DNA from: Parietichytrium sp. I65-24A
Lineage: Eukaryota; Sar; Bigyra; Thraustochytrida; Thraustochytriidae
NCBI GenBank assembly: GCA_012862575.1
Contig: BLSF01000013.1
Coordinates: 62,001 to 126,000 of the forward strand
Length of the DNA: 64,000 bases
Reading direction: 5' to 3'
The notes under the pieces are model-generated. The model was not told the DNA's origin, did not search any database, and saw nothing but the letters and a program-made list of their open reading frames with translations. Below, piece by piece: positions 41,047 to 51,289 of this stretch (positions are counted from its first letter, which is position 1; each line of letters begins with the position of its first letter). The position numbers and the translations under genes are program-made.

Positions 41047-42525
41047 TCAATGGGTGCAAAAGTCCGTTATACGGTACGTTGTCGAAGGATGAGTTGCAAT
41101 GTAAGTTCTCATGAGCTCACATTCCACCAATTTAGTTGTGTTTCCCATAAATTCGTTTCGCCAAGCTGCCATGGCCTCCTGTCTCTTCACCAGGCCAGGT
41201 TTATCAGTAAGCAATCTGGTCATAAGCGCAGGCCACTCGCTCCAGTTTGAAACATATATAAATGGAGCATGAGTGTCAAGAAACGGACGATAGGCATCCT
41301 TGCACCGTGCTTTCTTATAGGTTTTGTCCATCGCAAGAACCGGAATGGAACCGGCTTCCACAGCTTCGAAGATCCGATATGATTCCGGGCTACTGCCAGA
41401 CGGACTTAGAGTGAAGATGGAGTTGAGCAACACTGCCCTGTATTCTCCAGGTGTGTTGTAGCTCTCTGAATTTAAAAATTTTCGGAACCTGCCATTTGTC
41501 CGAACAACGCCGGATTGCAAAAGTGGGTACTCCTGGCGAACGGCAGGGTCGGCTAAAATGAGTCTCAAATCTCTTCGAGACATACTGTTCACACTTGCTT
41601 GGTAATTGTAAGCGATTCTCCTGCTGGTAGCGGGAAGTACCTCGTCTTCTGAAACAGGGGCCCACTCAAACCTAGGACCAAGCGGGATATACGGCTTGAC
41701 GGAAGTTGGACTATAATACTGTCTGAATGCAACAGCAGTCGACTCTTTGCTATCGCAGAGCCAAGATGAACAGCGGCACTTCTCGTCACCAGTCATAAAT
41801 CCGGGGGCGTCTATTTCCAAGTTCTTAGCTTTCTTGGTGATCAAAACCCAGACACGGGGCCAGGCACGTGGGCAATCAGGCACCTTGTTAACAATGAGCT
41901 CCTCTTTCGAGATTGAGCCGGCATTGTAGTACTGATCAAGCTCGTCCGAGAGCTCTTGATTTATATGCCAATTGAGCCTCCCTCCATACCGCTGCATTAC
42001 GTTACGAATGAAAATTGACGACTTTTGCGGTTCGGGGGCAAGTTGCTCCACGCAAGCGTTGATGAGCGGCTTAGATGAAGGACCTTTTACTCGCCAGTGT
42101 TCCCTTGCCCAAGCCAGGTCTTCTTCGCTCATGGGTTGCCCGCTCGTGATGCTAGCGATGGACTCTTCTGTGGTGAGCAAAATATCCTCTTCTGCTTCCA
42201 CGTCGGTCATGGGTGGTGCGCTGTCCGCGACGGCGTCAAAGGGCTCTTCTGCAACGACCCCTTCCGTGTCGTCGCCGTAGATCTTCATCAACCCCGTGTC
42301 AACATTGTCGGTGTCGTGCCACAAGGTGCCACCGAAAAACATCAGCGAAACGAACGCCAGTGTTACCATGAAAGTATATTGGCTTCTTGCTCGCTCATTT
42401 GAAGGGTTGCCATCCGAATCCTCTTTGAATGTCCCCTCTTCTTCGAGGCGCTCTTCCATGGGAACACTGACGTATCCGGACGCACCGAATAACAGCTCCC
42501 GCACCATGGTTCCCAAGTTCGTCAT
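41047..42525 (-). CDS. RXYLT1 (TMEM5)-like glycosyltransferase, copy 2
   Basis: A 492-residue paralogue of the neighbouring enzyme. The cytosolic tail (about 45 residues), anchor (about 50-70, TFMVTLAFVSLMFFGGTLW) and acidic stem are unrelated to copy 1. From about residue 130 onward the two align throughout: NACVEQLAPEPQKSSIFIRN, RYGGRLNWHIN, YIPLGPRFEWAPV and FTLSPSGSSPESYRIFEAVE with GSIPVLAMDKTYK. Conserved cysteines flank the luminal domain. The same Golgi xylosyltransferase-like role is inferred, with unknown acceptor. The first ATG is at 42525; the frame extends five codons upstream without ATG, and other in-frame Met codons follow at once. Shared orientation and a 1.9-kb gap indicate tandem duplication, with anchors since diverged or replaced. 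Confidence 0.78.
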   Translation of the reverse strand: MTNLGTMVRELLFGASGYVSVPMEERLEEEGTFKEDSDGNPSNERARSQYTFMVTLAFVSLMFFGGTLWHDTDNVDTGLMKIYGDDTEGVVAEEPFDAVADSAPPMTDVEAEEDILLTTEESIASITSGQPMSEEDLAWAREHWRVKGPSSKPLINACVEQLAPEPQKSSIFIRNVMQRYGGRLNWHINQELSDELDQYYNAGSISKEELIVNKVPDCPRAWPRVWVLITKKAKNLEIDAPGFMTGDEKCRCSSWLCDSKESTAVAFRQYYSPTSVKPYIPLGPRFEWAPVSEDEVLPATSRRIAYNYQASVNSMSRRDLRLILADPAVRQEYPLLQSGVVRTNGRFRKFLNSESYNTPGEYRAVLLNSIFTLSPSGSSPESYRIFEAVEAGSIPVLAMDKTYKKARCKDAYRPFLDTHAPFIYVSNWSEWPALMTRLLTDKPGLVKRQEAMAAWRNEFMGNTTKLVECELMRTYIATHPSTTYRITDFCTH

Positions 42526-45061
42526 ATATCCTCCCGTCAATACCTCAGAAGGCCCGCTAAATGGCAGTCAGCTCACTCTTGACCGCCGGCGCCAGAAGCA
42601 AGCGCAGCGCGCACTTCCCCGGACTGGATGAGTCCTGCCTGATGCAAAAGGCCAATTCAACTTGCCGGACTGCTTACGCGCCGACTGCTCAAAGCGTCTC
42701 CATTCCTTGTCTACTCGAGAACCAGCTAATGTGTGCTGCGCTATACATGCTATGCAGTCTCTTGCCACTCCACTCACCGCTTACTCGCTCTGTTCTTGTA
42801 TCGGATTCTTTAGCTGACTTGTACGGAATTGCGAGTGAGGAATGATCATCGGCCGTTAATCGTTGAAATCGTTAGCGAGTGAGTGTGCAGTACATTTCTC
42901 TCTTCTCTTACACGCAGACTGGACGTCTCATTTACAGTGGTGGTACTCAGTACCGGTAGTCAAATTTGCGGCCCCAACCATTTCAGCATTTTCCTTCATG
43001 CTTCCTCTCTTGAAATTGAGAAGCAACACAGCAAACACTCTGGGACACATTTGCTCTTATCTTTCCCATTACTACTACGAATAGCAATTATAGCTCGAGT
43101 GTACGCGTAGACAATCTTCCTATGGTGCTCGAGTACTACTGAACGGGCTGGGAGATGCTGGGAGCTCTGATGTCTGAAATCTTTTTGAGATGCAAGTGCC
43201 AAAAGCGTCAGATAGATTCATTTAGTGAGTGCGCCGAGAGTCCCAGGCAGAGAAAACGCTAAGCGTTCCGCGAGGCGCACAATTCGGTCTTCCATCGATG
43301 TCACCGAGAGAGATTGCGAAGGAAGGTGCTGTTCCAGCAGTTCCAGCTCTGCAGAGGCGAAGGAGTTCGTGGTCGTCCGCTCTCAGCGCGAATTAGTATT
43401 CGTATTGAGCGCTTCGATTTGAAAGTGAGCTGGCACTGCTGGCACCGTTGGAACCACTTCGAGCCTTGGGATTGGCAGACATGTCTCTCGTCAAGTCGCT
43501 TTTCGCATCTACGATAAGCTTATCAGATAATACAATGAGTCCGGACGCGCTTGGGGAGGCGGGGGCCCTTCTATTTTGCAAGTCTCCTCGATGAATCGCT
43601 GACTCGCCGACTCGTCGACATGAACGACTGAAGGATTTGGGGTCCCACACATCCATTCTCCCACTGTCGTTCGCTAGTCTGAGTGCCGGTCACTGTGATG
43701 TGTCGTAGACTATCTTATTCAATTTATAAAGTTAAAGCGGATGTTTGATGGCTTTGGGATTTCCACTTCCATCTTGGCTTTTGTAGTTTCGGTACTAGTA
43801 CTAACGCTGTAAGGGCCGTGCTCTGTAGTCTGGAAAGTCTGGGAAGTCTGGGAGGCTCTGATATTTGGTCGACGCGATTAACGCTTCCTACTGCCATTCG
43901 TGATTTGATTCACGTACGTACTATAACTAAAAAGAAAAACAAAAGGCATTCTTACTAGTGGTAGCATGTTTTCGATCCAATTCGCGAAGAAAACTGGCAG
44001 CAACAATTTAGAACGCGCTTCTTAAAGTTCGCGTTACATACTTGTACTTACAGGATGAGAACTCTTTCGAGAACAGATTAACCCAGAGACCACAGAAACC
44101 ATCAGAGACCCCTTGCTGGCTCAGCTTTTTTAAAAATACCCAATGGATTTTATTTCATTTTTATTTTATTTACCGTTTCTTTGTTCGTTCGTTCCACAAA
44201 ACGATTATGACATGATGCAAAGCTCCTGAGAGCTGTATTAAGCGGCCACTTGGTCGTGCTCTGTTGAAAGACCTTTACGCAGTGACCATGACCATGCCCC
44301 GCATCACTCATGACGCAATTGACAGTCGAATGACACATATCTTCACATGCTTTTATGCCTTCACAGTCTCAGAACTCCCAGATCGAAATTACGAAAGCAA
44401 AAAGTAAATGGTTGTTTCCCACTGTCACATGGCATGAAGAAAAGCCCAGATCTGATGAATGAAAACGCCTCCCTTGCGCGAGTGAAGTTTCAATGTTCAT
44501 ATAAACTGAATGCATGAATGCGAAAAAGGACGCTGGGATGCATTTGGCTCCGCTCGACCAACTCCGTGACTTGCTTTCATCCATCAAAGGCGAGTTCTCG
44601 GCGCGAATGCATGGTCCTCAGTCTTTGACCTTTGACTCGCGCTGCGCTAACTAGCAGGGATACGTTGATTGATATCGCCCCCACCATTGCTTGCTGAGCG
44701 CTTCGAAATGCGTACTCGAGTACTCAAGATGGCAGCAGAAGCAGCGGTTGCCACATCGACGTGGCGAACATGCGTGGTGATGCGTGGTGCCTTCGGAATA
44801 GCAAAAAGCAACATCAAGTAAAAGGCGTAAGGAAAGCAAAGCACCTACTTGGAGAACAACGAGCATTTCATGAACAAATGGTGATTCAAGAGGACTGGTG
44901 GCGATGGTGATCAATCGATCGACAGCAAGAGGCACAGCTGCGAGCAGAGCACATTCACAGTAAGCAACAGACAGGTGGCGCGCAAGAGGCCAAGTTAGGG
45001 AGCTACGGGGCGAAGAAAAAGACTGAAGAGTGAAAGAGGGAGGAGGATATAAAGATCGAAA
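42526..45061. other. intergenic region upstream of TSR2
   Basis: About 2.5 kb with no convincing gene. It holds GTAC-core motifs at 42942 and 43791. Open frames near 43225-43660 overlap on both strands and show no motif. Confidence 0.5.
42942..42959. repeat. GTAC-core palindromic motif (identical twin at 28489)
   Basis: Reads ggtactcagtaccggtag, identical over 18 bases to 28489-28506. Flanks beyond the 18 bases do not match. Confidence 0.85.
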
Positions 45062-45928
45062 ATGAGCGACCAGCGGATGAGGCAAAAGGTGCTGCAGGAG
45101 CGCGAGTGGACCAAACCTTCCCAGCTGCAGCTCTGGGCTGGGTTTGAGGCTGTGGTGCTTAAACTGTTGGTGGAGTGGGACGTGCTTCATAATGCAGTGG
45201 AGGGCGGCTGGTCGGATGATGACCCGTACTATGAGCGCGCGCTCATGATTGACGATGCACTTGCGAACTTTGCAGATCGCGCCAGGAGCGGCAGCTCCAT
45301 CGATCCATCTGAACTTACCGGGTTTCTTATTGGCAGTCTTGATGACCGCTTCAATGCCGACGTCGACTCGGAAGCGGCTACGTCTGTGTCCAGAATCCTT
45401 GTCAAGGTGTACGACGAGATGCGCCAAGGTTCCACCACGGGCCTGCGACACCTTCTCGGAGATCAGCTCCTCAACGATGTCCTGACTCGAGGAGAGTCGT
45501 TTGACATCGATACAGCTCTTCTCAAGATCAACACTGCTACTGTTGCACCGATTCAGGTGCAGTCGAGTCCCGAGAATACTTGTTCGGATGGCCCCCTACT
45601 CATTTTCAACCAAGGACAGTCCGGGCAGCAACAAGCACAGGCCCAATCTGCGCCCCAGACGACCCCTGCTCGGATGCCTGCAGTCTCAGAACCGGACAGT
45701 GATGGCTGGCAAACTGTATCCCGCCGCCGGTCGCCACGTATTGCACAACAGTACAATGTAGTGCCTAATGCGTGGGCAGCCGGCAGCTCTGGGGCAGCTC
45801 TATTTAACCAAGGCGCGCCAGCACAAGAGCACGAGCATACTCACGAGGGGTGCTGCGGCGGTCACTCTCACTCCCATGGCGCCCAGCAATCTTCAGAAGC
45901 GGATGACGCCACCATGCAAGAGGATTAG
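45062..45928 (+). CDS. TSR2: pre-rRNA-processing protein TSR2, with His/Cys-rich tail
   Basis: A 288-residue protein. Residues ~20-120 match the TSR2 domain: FEAVVLKLLVEWDVLHNAVE, a short helix, then SELTGFLIGSLDDRF and SVSRILVKVYDEMRQG. The usual WGG/GFGG turn reads GGWSDDD. A Gln-rich linker follows, then DGWQTVSRRR, equivalent to the DGWTIVRRK near the end of human TSR2. TSR2 is the dedicated chaperone that carries ribosomal protein eS26 to the pre-40S particle. Beyond the normal end there are about 65 further residues holding HEHTHEGCCGGHSHSHG, six His and two Cys in 17 positions, a likely metal-binding segment not known to me in other TSR2 proteins. The start is the first ATG, just before the domain. 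The gene is convergent with the reductase, 13 bases between stop codons. Intronless. Confidence 0.85.
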   Translation: MSDQRMRQKVLQEREWTKPSQLQLWAGFEAVVLKLLVEWDVLHNAVEGGWSDDDPYYERALMIDDALANFADRARSGSSIDPSELTGFLIGSLDDRFNADVDSEAATSVSRILVKVYDEMRQGSTTGLRHLLGDQLLNDVLTRGESFDIDTALLKINTATVAPIQVQSSPENTCSDGPLLIFNQGQSGQQQAQAQSAPQTTPARMPAVSEPDSDGWQTVSRRRSPRIAQQYNVVPNAWAAGSSGAALFNQGAPAQEHEHTHEGCCGGHSHSHGAQQSSEADDATMQED

Positions 45929-45941
45929 GTTGCTTTTCCTT

Positions 45942-47168
45942 TTACAATTCATCACGTTGGGTTGTCGACTGGTCGACTCTGACGACCTGGTAGTCGCCTT
46001 TCGACGCTTGGACCCGCCATTCGAGTATTTGCTCATTTGTCTTGGTATTGAGCACGCGGAATAAGTGTGAATCGAATGTCGAGACTTGCAAAGACACCTT
46101 GGGCTGGATATGTCCTTGAGAAACTGCTTGACCTGTTGGCGAGATCCAGAGCAGTTCGACACGAGACTTGCTGTTTTCATTGATGAATGTTACGTGTAGT
46201 GATTCTGTGTCCTTGGCAACGCTGTTGCGCATGATTTGTTGCATATTTTCGGGCAGCGGGCCTGCTTTCGCAAGATGTAAATTTGAGACTAATTGACTTT
46301 CCCTTTGGGTCCCTGTAATCAACAACACTCCTTCCAATCCAGAGACGTACTGAACGGCGAGGGCTTCCGATGTAATGCCGGCGGCTACTGCCGCCTCGCG
46401 AACTTTGGGTGCCTGGAAGACGTCACGATTACTGTTGACCACTCCGTACGCTTGCACAACGATCTTCTTTTCGTTGCAAAACTTCCGAATTTGTTCTTGC
46501 CAGTGGTTTTGCCTGGCCATCAGACGTAGCTGAATTGCCCAAGGCTGCACAGTTGAACCGGCAACAAGTTCACGTAGCTGGTCAAAGTGCATGTTGCTCA
46601 CACCAATGTATTTAATGACGCCCGCTCGTTGCAGTTCTTCAAGGGCTCTCCATGCTTCCCAATCGGAGGAATCAAGCATTGGCCATCCATGAGGCCCGTG
46701 GATGAGAACGCTGTCTAAGTATTTCACGCGCAAATGAGACAGCGATAGCTCGACACTTTCTCGGACTTGCTCAGTGGTGTTTGCGTGTGCATTGTACGGT
46801 ATATTGTTGGGGTCTTGATCTTTTGGAAATGTAAATTTGGTTTGGATAAACAAATCCTCTCTCCTCACGACAGTTTGCTCCTCTAAATACAACTGCAAAG
46901 CATCGCCGACTAGACTTTCCGAATAGTGTTTGGGTTGGTTGGCTGTGTCCACTGCCCTAAATCCCAGTCGCAGCGCTTGCAGCGTTTGCCTCGCGGAGTC
47001 TTCCTTTTTCCAAGCCGTTCCGTACATAACCGACAAATCTCTCGCCTCAAGCCCATGTGCGCTCTGCGCGCCGATGGCAAGGGCGGACAACCATCCTCGA
47101 GACACGCCAATTCTTACATCCTTAGCCAACACAACAAGAACCAAAACCCCAATTGCATTCCACCACAT
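45942..47168 (-). CDS. aldo/keto reductase with N-terminal targeting segment and C-terminal VHL-like domain
   Basis: A 408-residue protein. Residues 1-37 begin MWWNAIGVLVLVVLA, a signal peptide or anchor. Residues ~45-310 form an aldo/keto reductase barrel with a complete catalytic tetrad: Asp74 (AVDTAN), Tyr82 (KHYSES), Lys111 (IQTKF) and His157 (SVLIHGPHG). VIKYIGVSNM and the late LLITGTQRESQL (NADPH-phosphate region) agree. Residues ~324-395 (HVTFINENSKSRVELLWISP, then SLQVSTFDSHLFRV) resemble the VHL beta domain, which in VHL binds hydroxyproline. AKRs reduce carbonyls with NADPH; the substrate is unknown. The first ATG is at 47168; the frame is open to 47285 from a GTG, but the ATG places the hydrophobic segment at the N-terminus. 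Secretory location is inferred. Confidence 0.82.
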   Translation of the reverse strand: MWWNAIGVLVLVVLAKDVRIGVSRGWLSALAIGAQSAHGLEARDLSVMYGTAWKKEDSARQTLQALRLGFRAVDTANQPKHYSESLVGDALQLYLEEQTVVRREDLFIQTKFTFPKDQDPNNIPYNAHANTTEQVRESVELSLSHLRVKYLDSVLIHGPHGWPMLDSSDWEAWRALEELQRAGVIKYIGVSNMHFDQLRELVAGSTVQPWAIQLRLMARQNHWQEQIRKFCNEKKIVVQAYGVVNSNRDVFQAPKVREAAVAAGITSEALAVQYVSGLEGVLLITGTQRESQLVSNLHLAKAGPLPENMQQIMRNSVAKDTESLHVTFINENSKSRVELLWISPTGQAVSQGHIQPKVSLQVSTFDSHLFRVLNTKTNEQILEWRVQASKGDYQVVRVDQSTTQRDEL

Positions 47169-47833
47169 CTTCAGCCTGAGGCCACTGCAAGACCTCACCT
47201 CCAACGCTCTCAGCAGTCGCCGCGACTGGCCAACAAATACACCAAAACTGAGAACTTGGAAGACAGCTTTGTCAGCGGCCAACACCAGCTTTTCTCTTCA
47301 ACTTTGATGGCCTAGTAATCGAGGATAGTGACACGTTAAGTACTGACAGAGGGTACTCGCCGCGCCCCTGATGCTTCTGTGTCGAAGATACAATACACAG
47401 GAATGTATGTATTGTGTGTATTGTATGTAACTTATTGTATGTATCCACATCTATCCACCCAAAACCAAGTAACCTTTAGAAATAACCTAAATGACCCCTA
47501 CAGAACCTGATGCGTTCCGCAAACTCGCAAACGCGTTCCGCACCGCTATTCAACTAGCAGTGCACATAAGTCGTATGGTAACCAGTAGCCCATTCGACTG
47601 TGGTGAAGAGCATAGTCCTTTGCTAATAGAAGCGGTAGAGTGTGTAGACTGGTTTGGTTGGTGGAGAGTTCCGATAGACAGAAACAGACGAAACAGACTC
47701 TGAGTGACCGAGGACACAGGAAAGTGTACCCATCGCGTACACATTGAGAGGAAAGGAGAGGGGAACATTCATTTGTTCGGTTGTTCGGTGAGCGGGAAGC
47801 AAGGAGACAAGGAGACAAGAAGACAAGAAGACA
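47169..47833. other. intergenic region between divergent reductase and zinc-finger genes
   Basis: No gene is seen. A TGTATTG-rich imperfect repeat lies at about 47388-47445. It is a shared 5' flank of two divergently read genes. Confidence 0.5.
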
Positions 47834-48763
47834 ATGGCGCGAAAGAGAGAGCGAGAGGAGGAAAAGAGAAAGGCTCGTGAGGAGAGCTCGGAAGGCGAAG
47901 AGTCTGGTCAGGATTTGAATGAAAAGTCTGCGAAGAAGAGCAAGAAGGAAAAGAAAGAGAAGAAGGAGAAGAAAGAAAAGAAAGAGAAGAAAGAAAAGAA
48001 GGAGAAGAAGGAAAAGTCCAAGACACGCCCGACAGAAGCAGAAGAAGAGGAGGAAGAGGAAGAGATGATGAATCGCGATGACGAAATGGTCGACGAGGAG
48101 TATGCGGAAGAGGATGAGGAAGAGGAAGAGGACGAAGCAGAAAATGAGGCAGAGGCGCTGTCGGAAATGATGGCGAGCAGCAAGCAAAGATTCAAGCTGC
48201 AGTCCCTGATGAAATTGCAGAAGGAAGAGCGCGACAAAGCCCAGAAAGAGGCAGAGGAGGCAGGAAGCGACGACGATGAGGACAACGAGTTTGACGAGGA
48301 CGACCTGCCAGATATGAGCATTCTTGAATCTGGTCCTTATTCCGACTTGGTGGCTACCAAAGGCAAGCCAGTCAAGTGCAAGCATTGCCAAGACAAGTTG
48401 TTGATCACAGATGTTGACATCTCCAACCACTTAAAGTCCAAGTCGCACAAAAAGAAGGCGCATGCAGCTTATTTTAATTCCCTTACGGAGGAAAAGAAGG
48501 TAGAAATCTTGGCAAAGCGAAAACAAAAGCGGATCGAAAAGCTCGAGAAAAAGGGAAAGTCCCTAGATGAAGTATTGGCTGCCAAAGAAGCCAGAAAGCA
48601 GGAGCAGAAAAAGCAAAAGGCACGGAAGGCAACTGAGAAGCTTTCTCAAGACATGATTGCAAAGCGTAAAGCAAAATTTCAGGAGAAGAAGGCCCGCAGA
48701 GCTGCGCGCAAACAAGCTGCCAAATTGGAGGCCGCAATCGAAGCTGCACAGAAAGCCAAGTAA
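47834..48763 (+). CDS. lysine-rich protein with one C2H2-type zinc finger, probably nucleolar
   Basis: A 309-residue, highly charged protein. The N-terminus is basic, then a run of KKEKKEK repeats (about 37-62), then acidic Glu/Asp blocks (about 70-105 and 143-158). A single zinc finger at about 182-205 (CKHCQDKLLITDVDISNH then LKSKSHKKK) has C-x2-C-x12-H-x5-H spacing, like U1-type and pre-ribosomal RNA-binding fingers. The C-terminal ~100 residues are a Lys/Arg/Ala-rich helix. Alternating Lys and acidic blocks are typical of nucleolar proteins. The position between TSR2 and NOG1 supports, but does not prove, a role in ribosome assembly. No specific orthologue is recognised. The start is the first ATG. 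Intronless. Confidence 0.8.
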   Translation: MARKREREEEKRKAREESSEGEESGQDLNEKSAKKSKKEKKEKKEKKEKKEKKEKKEKKEKSKTRPTEAEEEEEEEEMMNRDDEMVDEEYAEEDEEEEEDEAENEAEALSEMMASSKQRFKLQSLMKLQKEERDKAQKEAEEAGSDDDEDNEFDEDDLPDMSILESGPYSDLVATKGKPVKCKHCQDKLLITDVDISNHLKSKSHKKKAHAAYFNSLTEEKKVEILAKRKQKRIEKLEKKGKSLDEVLAAKEARKQEQKKQKARKATEKLSQDMIAKRKAKFQEKKARRAARKQAAKLEAAIEAAQKAK

Positions 48764-49119
48764 TGGCAACCCGTGCATCTGTTTTTGTGTAATGTATACA
48801 TGAATCTTTCTCCCTCTTTTTTTTTTCTAATCTTTTAGTTGGAATAAAAAAAACGCCTTCTGCCAGTTGCTATTGGCTAAACTGAAAAACCTCGATTGAC
48901 CAAGTTCACATAGGACGGCACCGCCGATCTGGCTGATGCACAAAATTTTGGAAGCGGATCGTCACGGCGCGCATATTGAGAACATTCAAACGCTTGAGGA
49001 AAAGTGAGATTTTTTCTTTTTTTAAGCACAGTTTCTGTAAATCCCCACAAGCGTCGTCCATGTTTGGACAGGCAAGTACGAGGAGATGACAAATGAAAAA
49101 CGAGAAAAGAGGTCGACAA
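48764..49119. other. short region between convergent zinc-finger and NOG1 genes
   Basis: The 3' flanks of two convergent genes. A T10 run lies at about 48819 and an A8 run at about 48846. No gene is seen. Confidence 0.5.
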
Positions 49120-51147
49120 TTAACGCATGTCTGTTTTGCCGGCCTTCCTTTTTCCACTGAACAAATGCTTTGGCATTTTGGTAAGAACAACCCTGTCGGC
49201 CTCTCCTGCCTTTCCGCCAATCTGGAGCTTCTTTTGGGCGCGTTTCATGCGTTTGCTTGCCTCGACGCGCTGGCCAGCAGTGCTCAAGCCGCGGGTATTG
49301 CGGTCGACAGTGGACGCAGCACGCGACAAAGACCTTGCGCGCGAAGAGCTTCTTCGAGCAGCTGCAGACTCTCCGCGAGCAGCATCCACGGACTTTGCAC
49401 GACCATTGGTGGAGGAGCTGCGGCCTTCTGGGCCGACGGAGCGCTGGCGCTTGCGTCCACGAGTGTGAGTTTCGTCTTGCATTTTGGAGGTTTCGTAACC
49501 GATTTCCTCCAGCTCGGCTTTGACATCGGAAAGAGTCTTTTGCTCCGCGCGAAACTTTCGGAAAAGTTTTGGACGATTTTTGTCCTGCTCCATACGGCGC
49601 CTCTGGATCTTGAGCGTTCTGTGTTTCCGAATATTGGCACTGATAAGTTTCTCCTCTTCGTCCAAGTCCTCTGTGGCATTCTCGTAAGCTTCAATCTCGG
49701 CTTCCTCACGAAGAGCGCGGTCCTCCTCCTCCTTCTCCAGTTCGAGCAGCCTTTGCTCAATATCCGGATCAATAAAGTCTGCAATGTTTTGTCCGTCCAT
49801 GATTTCTGGGATTGCATCGTAACGAAACTCTTCTTTGCGAAGCTGGTAATACTTGCGGTAGTCCACAGAGTAGTGGCCTGGGCCGCCATTCTCCCACATA
49901 AGGTCGCGCTCCGTCTTGCGTTTTGGCTTCTCCTCCAAGTCCATGAGGTCGCCGTTCGCAGCGGCATCCTTGCGAGCAAGATCTCCTTCCCGCTCCTGAA
50001 TGACCGAATCTGGGATGAAGGCTGGTCGCTCCTTAGAATCACGGTCTTGTGGGACAGCAACGGTCAACCGGTTAAGGATGTTGTCCATCTTCTTGCTCTT
50101 CATTTTGGTTTCGAGGCGATGCGCCAACAGGAGATCACATGCACGGGTTTTCACCTCTGTGATGTTGATATCAGCTGCGGCACTCATAGTCATAATCTCT
50201 GCACCAGAGTCAGCGGCCATCTTATCTAACAGGTCGCGGTGGGCCTCGGAGAGCTTCTCAATAGGCATAACGTCGATCTTATTTGCAACAATCACGAGAG
50301 GCTTGTTCGCAAACAGAGGGCGAATGTTCTCAAAAAGAGCAACCTGTTGCTCGAGGGTCCACCCGCACTGCTCAGACAGGTCCACAAAGTAAAGGATGCA
50401 CGACTGCAAGTGCGCAAGCGCTGTGACAGCCTGCATCTCGATGGTGTTGCGCTCTTCCAAAGGTTTGTCCAGAATACCCGGGGTATCAATGACCTGCCAG
50501 CGAATGTAGTTGTAGTCCAAATGACCAACATACAAACTCTTGGTGGTAAATGCGTAAGGTTCGACCTCGACGTCGGCGCGGGTCACTTTGTTCATGAAAC
50601 TGGATTTTCCGACGTTTGGGTAGCCGGTGATCAAGAGCGTGCGGGTGTTTGGGTCGATGGACGGCAGACGAGAGAGATGCTTGCGGACCTCCTCAAGGTA
50701 GCCAAGCGATCCCTTCTGCTTGCGGAGAAGGGTAGCCATACGACCGAGCGCAGCGCGTTTGAGCTGCTTGCAGCGGTACAAGTTGTCTCCGTACTTGAGC
50801 TGCTTGACATAATCCTTCTGAATGCTCGCCACCAAGCTCTTGCAGGTATTGAGCTGGCCAAGCGCCACCTTGTAATGATCCCTGTCATAGAGCACATTGC
50901 ACAAATCAGACAAAAACGGGTGGATATCGTCCAGCTTGGGGAACTCGCTCAAAATTCTATCGAGCCTCGTGCAAATCTCCTCCTGCACGAACTTGACCTT
51001 CCTCATGTAGAAATTCCGAATGCGCGAAGTGTTGTAGCCCGGGTGCACCACGGTCGGCGTCTTGCGCTGCACTTTGGAGAGCACAATGTCCACCATATCA
51101 GTGGCCGACGGCACCGTCGTGATCTGCTTAAAGTTGTACACCACCAT
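49120..51147 (-). CDS. NOG1: nucleolar GTP-binding protein 1
   Basis: A 675-residue OBG-family GTPase required for 60S subunit assembly in the nucleolus and cytoplasm. The N-terminal NOG1 helical domain (about 1-165) starts [20 protein letters not shown] and includes [15 protein letters not shown] and the [10 protein letters not shown] motif. The G domain follows: G1 GYPNVGKSS (about 174), G2 region [13 protein letters not shown]3 [14 protein letters not shown] (about 219), G4 NKIDVM (about 287). NOGCT-type sequence continues with [17 protein letters not shown], then a long Lys/Arg-rich C-terminal tail. Length matches the family (about 630-650) with a slightly longer tail. The start is the canonical MVVYNFK. 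A (CT)n tract lies about 105 bases upstream. Intronless. Confidence 0.97.
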   Translation of the reverse strand: MVVYNFKQITTVPSATDMVDIVLSKVQRKTPTVVHPGYNTSRIRNFYMRKVKFVQEEICTRLDRILSEFPKLDDIHPFLSDLCNVLYDRDHYKVALGQLNTCKSLVASIQKDYVKQLKYGDNLYRCKQLKRAALGRMATLLRKQKGSLGYLEEVRKHLSRLPSIDPNTRTLLITGYPNVGKSSFMNKVTRADVEVEPYAFTTKSLYVGHLDYNYIRWQVIDTPGILDKPLEERNTIEMQAVTALAHLQSCILYFVDLSEQCGWTLEQQVALFENIRPLFANKPLVIVANKIDVMPIEKLSEAHRDLLDKMAADSGAEIMTMSAAADINITEVKTRACDLLLAHRLETKMKSKKMDNILNRLTVAVPQDRDSKERPAFIPDSVIQEREGDLARKDAAANGDLMDLEEKPKRKTERDLMWENGGPGHYSVDYRKYYQLRKEEFRYDAIPEIMDGQNIADFIDPDIEQRLLELEKEEEDRALREEAEIEAYENATEDLDEEEKLISANIRKHRTLKIQRRRMEQDKNRPKLFRKFRAEQKTLSDVKAELEEIGYETSKMQDETHTRGRKRQRSVGPEGRSSSTNGRAKSVDAARGESAAARRSSSRARSLSRAASTVDRNTRGLSTAGQRVEASKRMKRAQKKLQIGGKAGEADRVVLTKMPKHLFSGKRKAGKTDMR

Positions 51148-51250
51148 CTTTCTTGCCTTCCCAACCTCTTCTTAGATCTACACGCCCTCCGTGCGACAAA
51201 TATTGGCGGACTGCCAGCGACTGCAACTCGCAACTCGCAACTCGCAACGC

Positions 51251-51252
<2 letters not shown>

Positions 51253-51287
<35 letters not shown>
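51253..51287. repeat. (CT)n microsatellite in the NOG1 5' flank
   Basis: About 17 CT units, directly preceded by tandem CAACTCG units. On the NOG1 coding strand it reads (AG)n, about 105-140 bases upstream of the ATG. Confidence 0.95.

Positions 51288-51289
<2 letters not shown>

Noticed and set aside
47546-48430. 294-residue Leu/Phe-rich minus-strand frame
   Set aside because: Mirror of the Lys/Glu-rich zinc-finger gene: AAG/GAA codons read backwards as CTT/TTC. Not a membrane protein.
51253-51287. CRISPR-like or satellite array among the simple repeats
   Set aside because: Only plain microsatellites and one minisatellite are present. No regularly spaced repeats with unique spacers occur.
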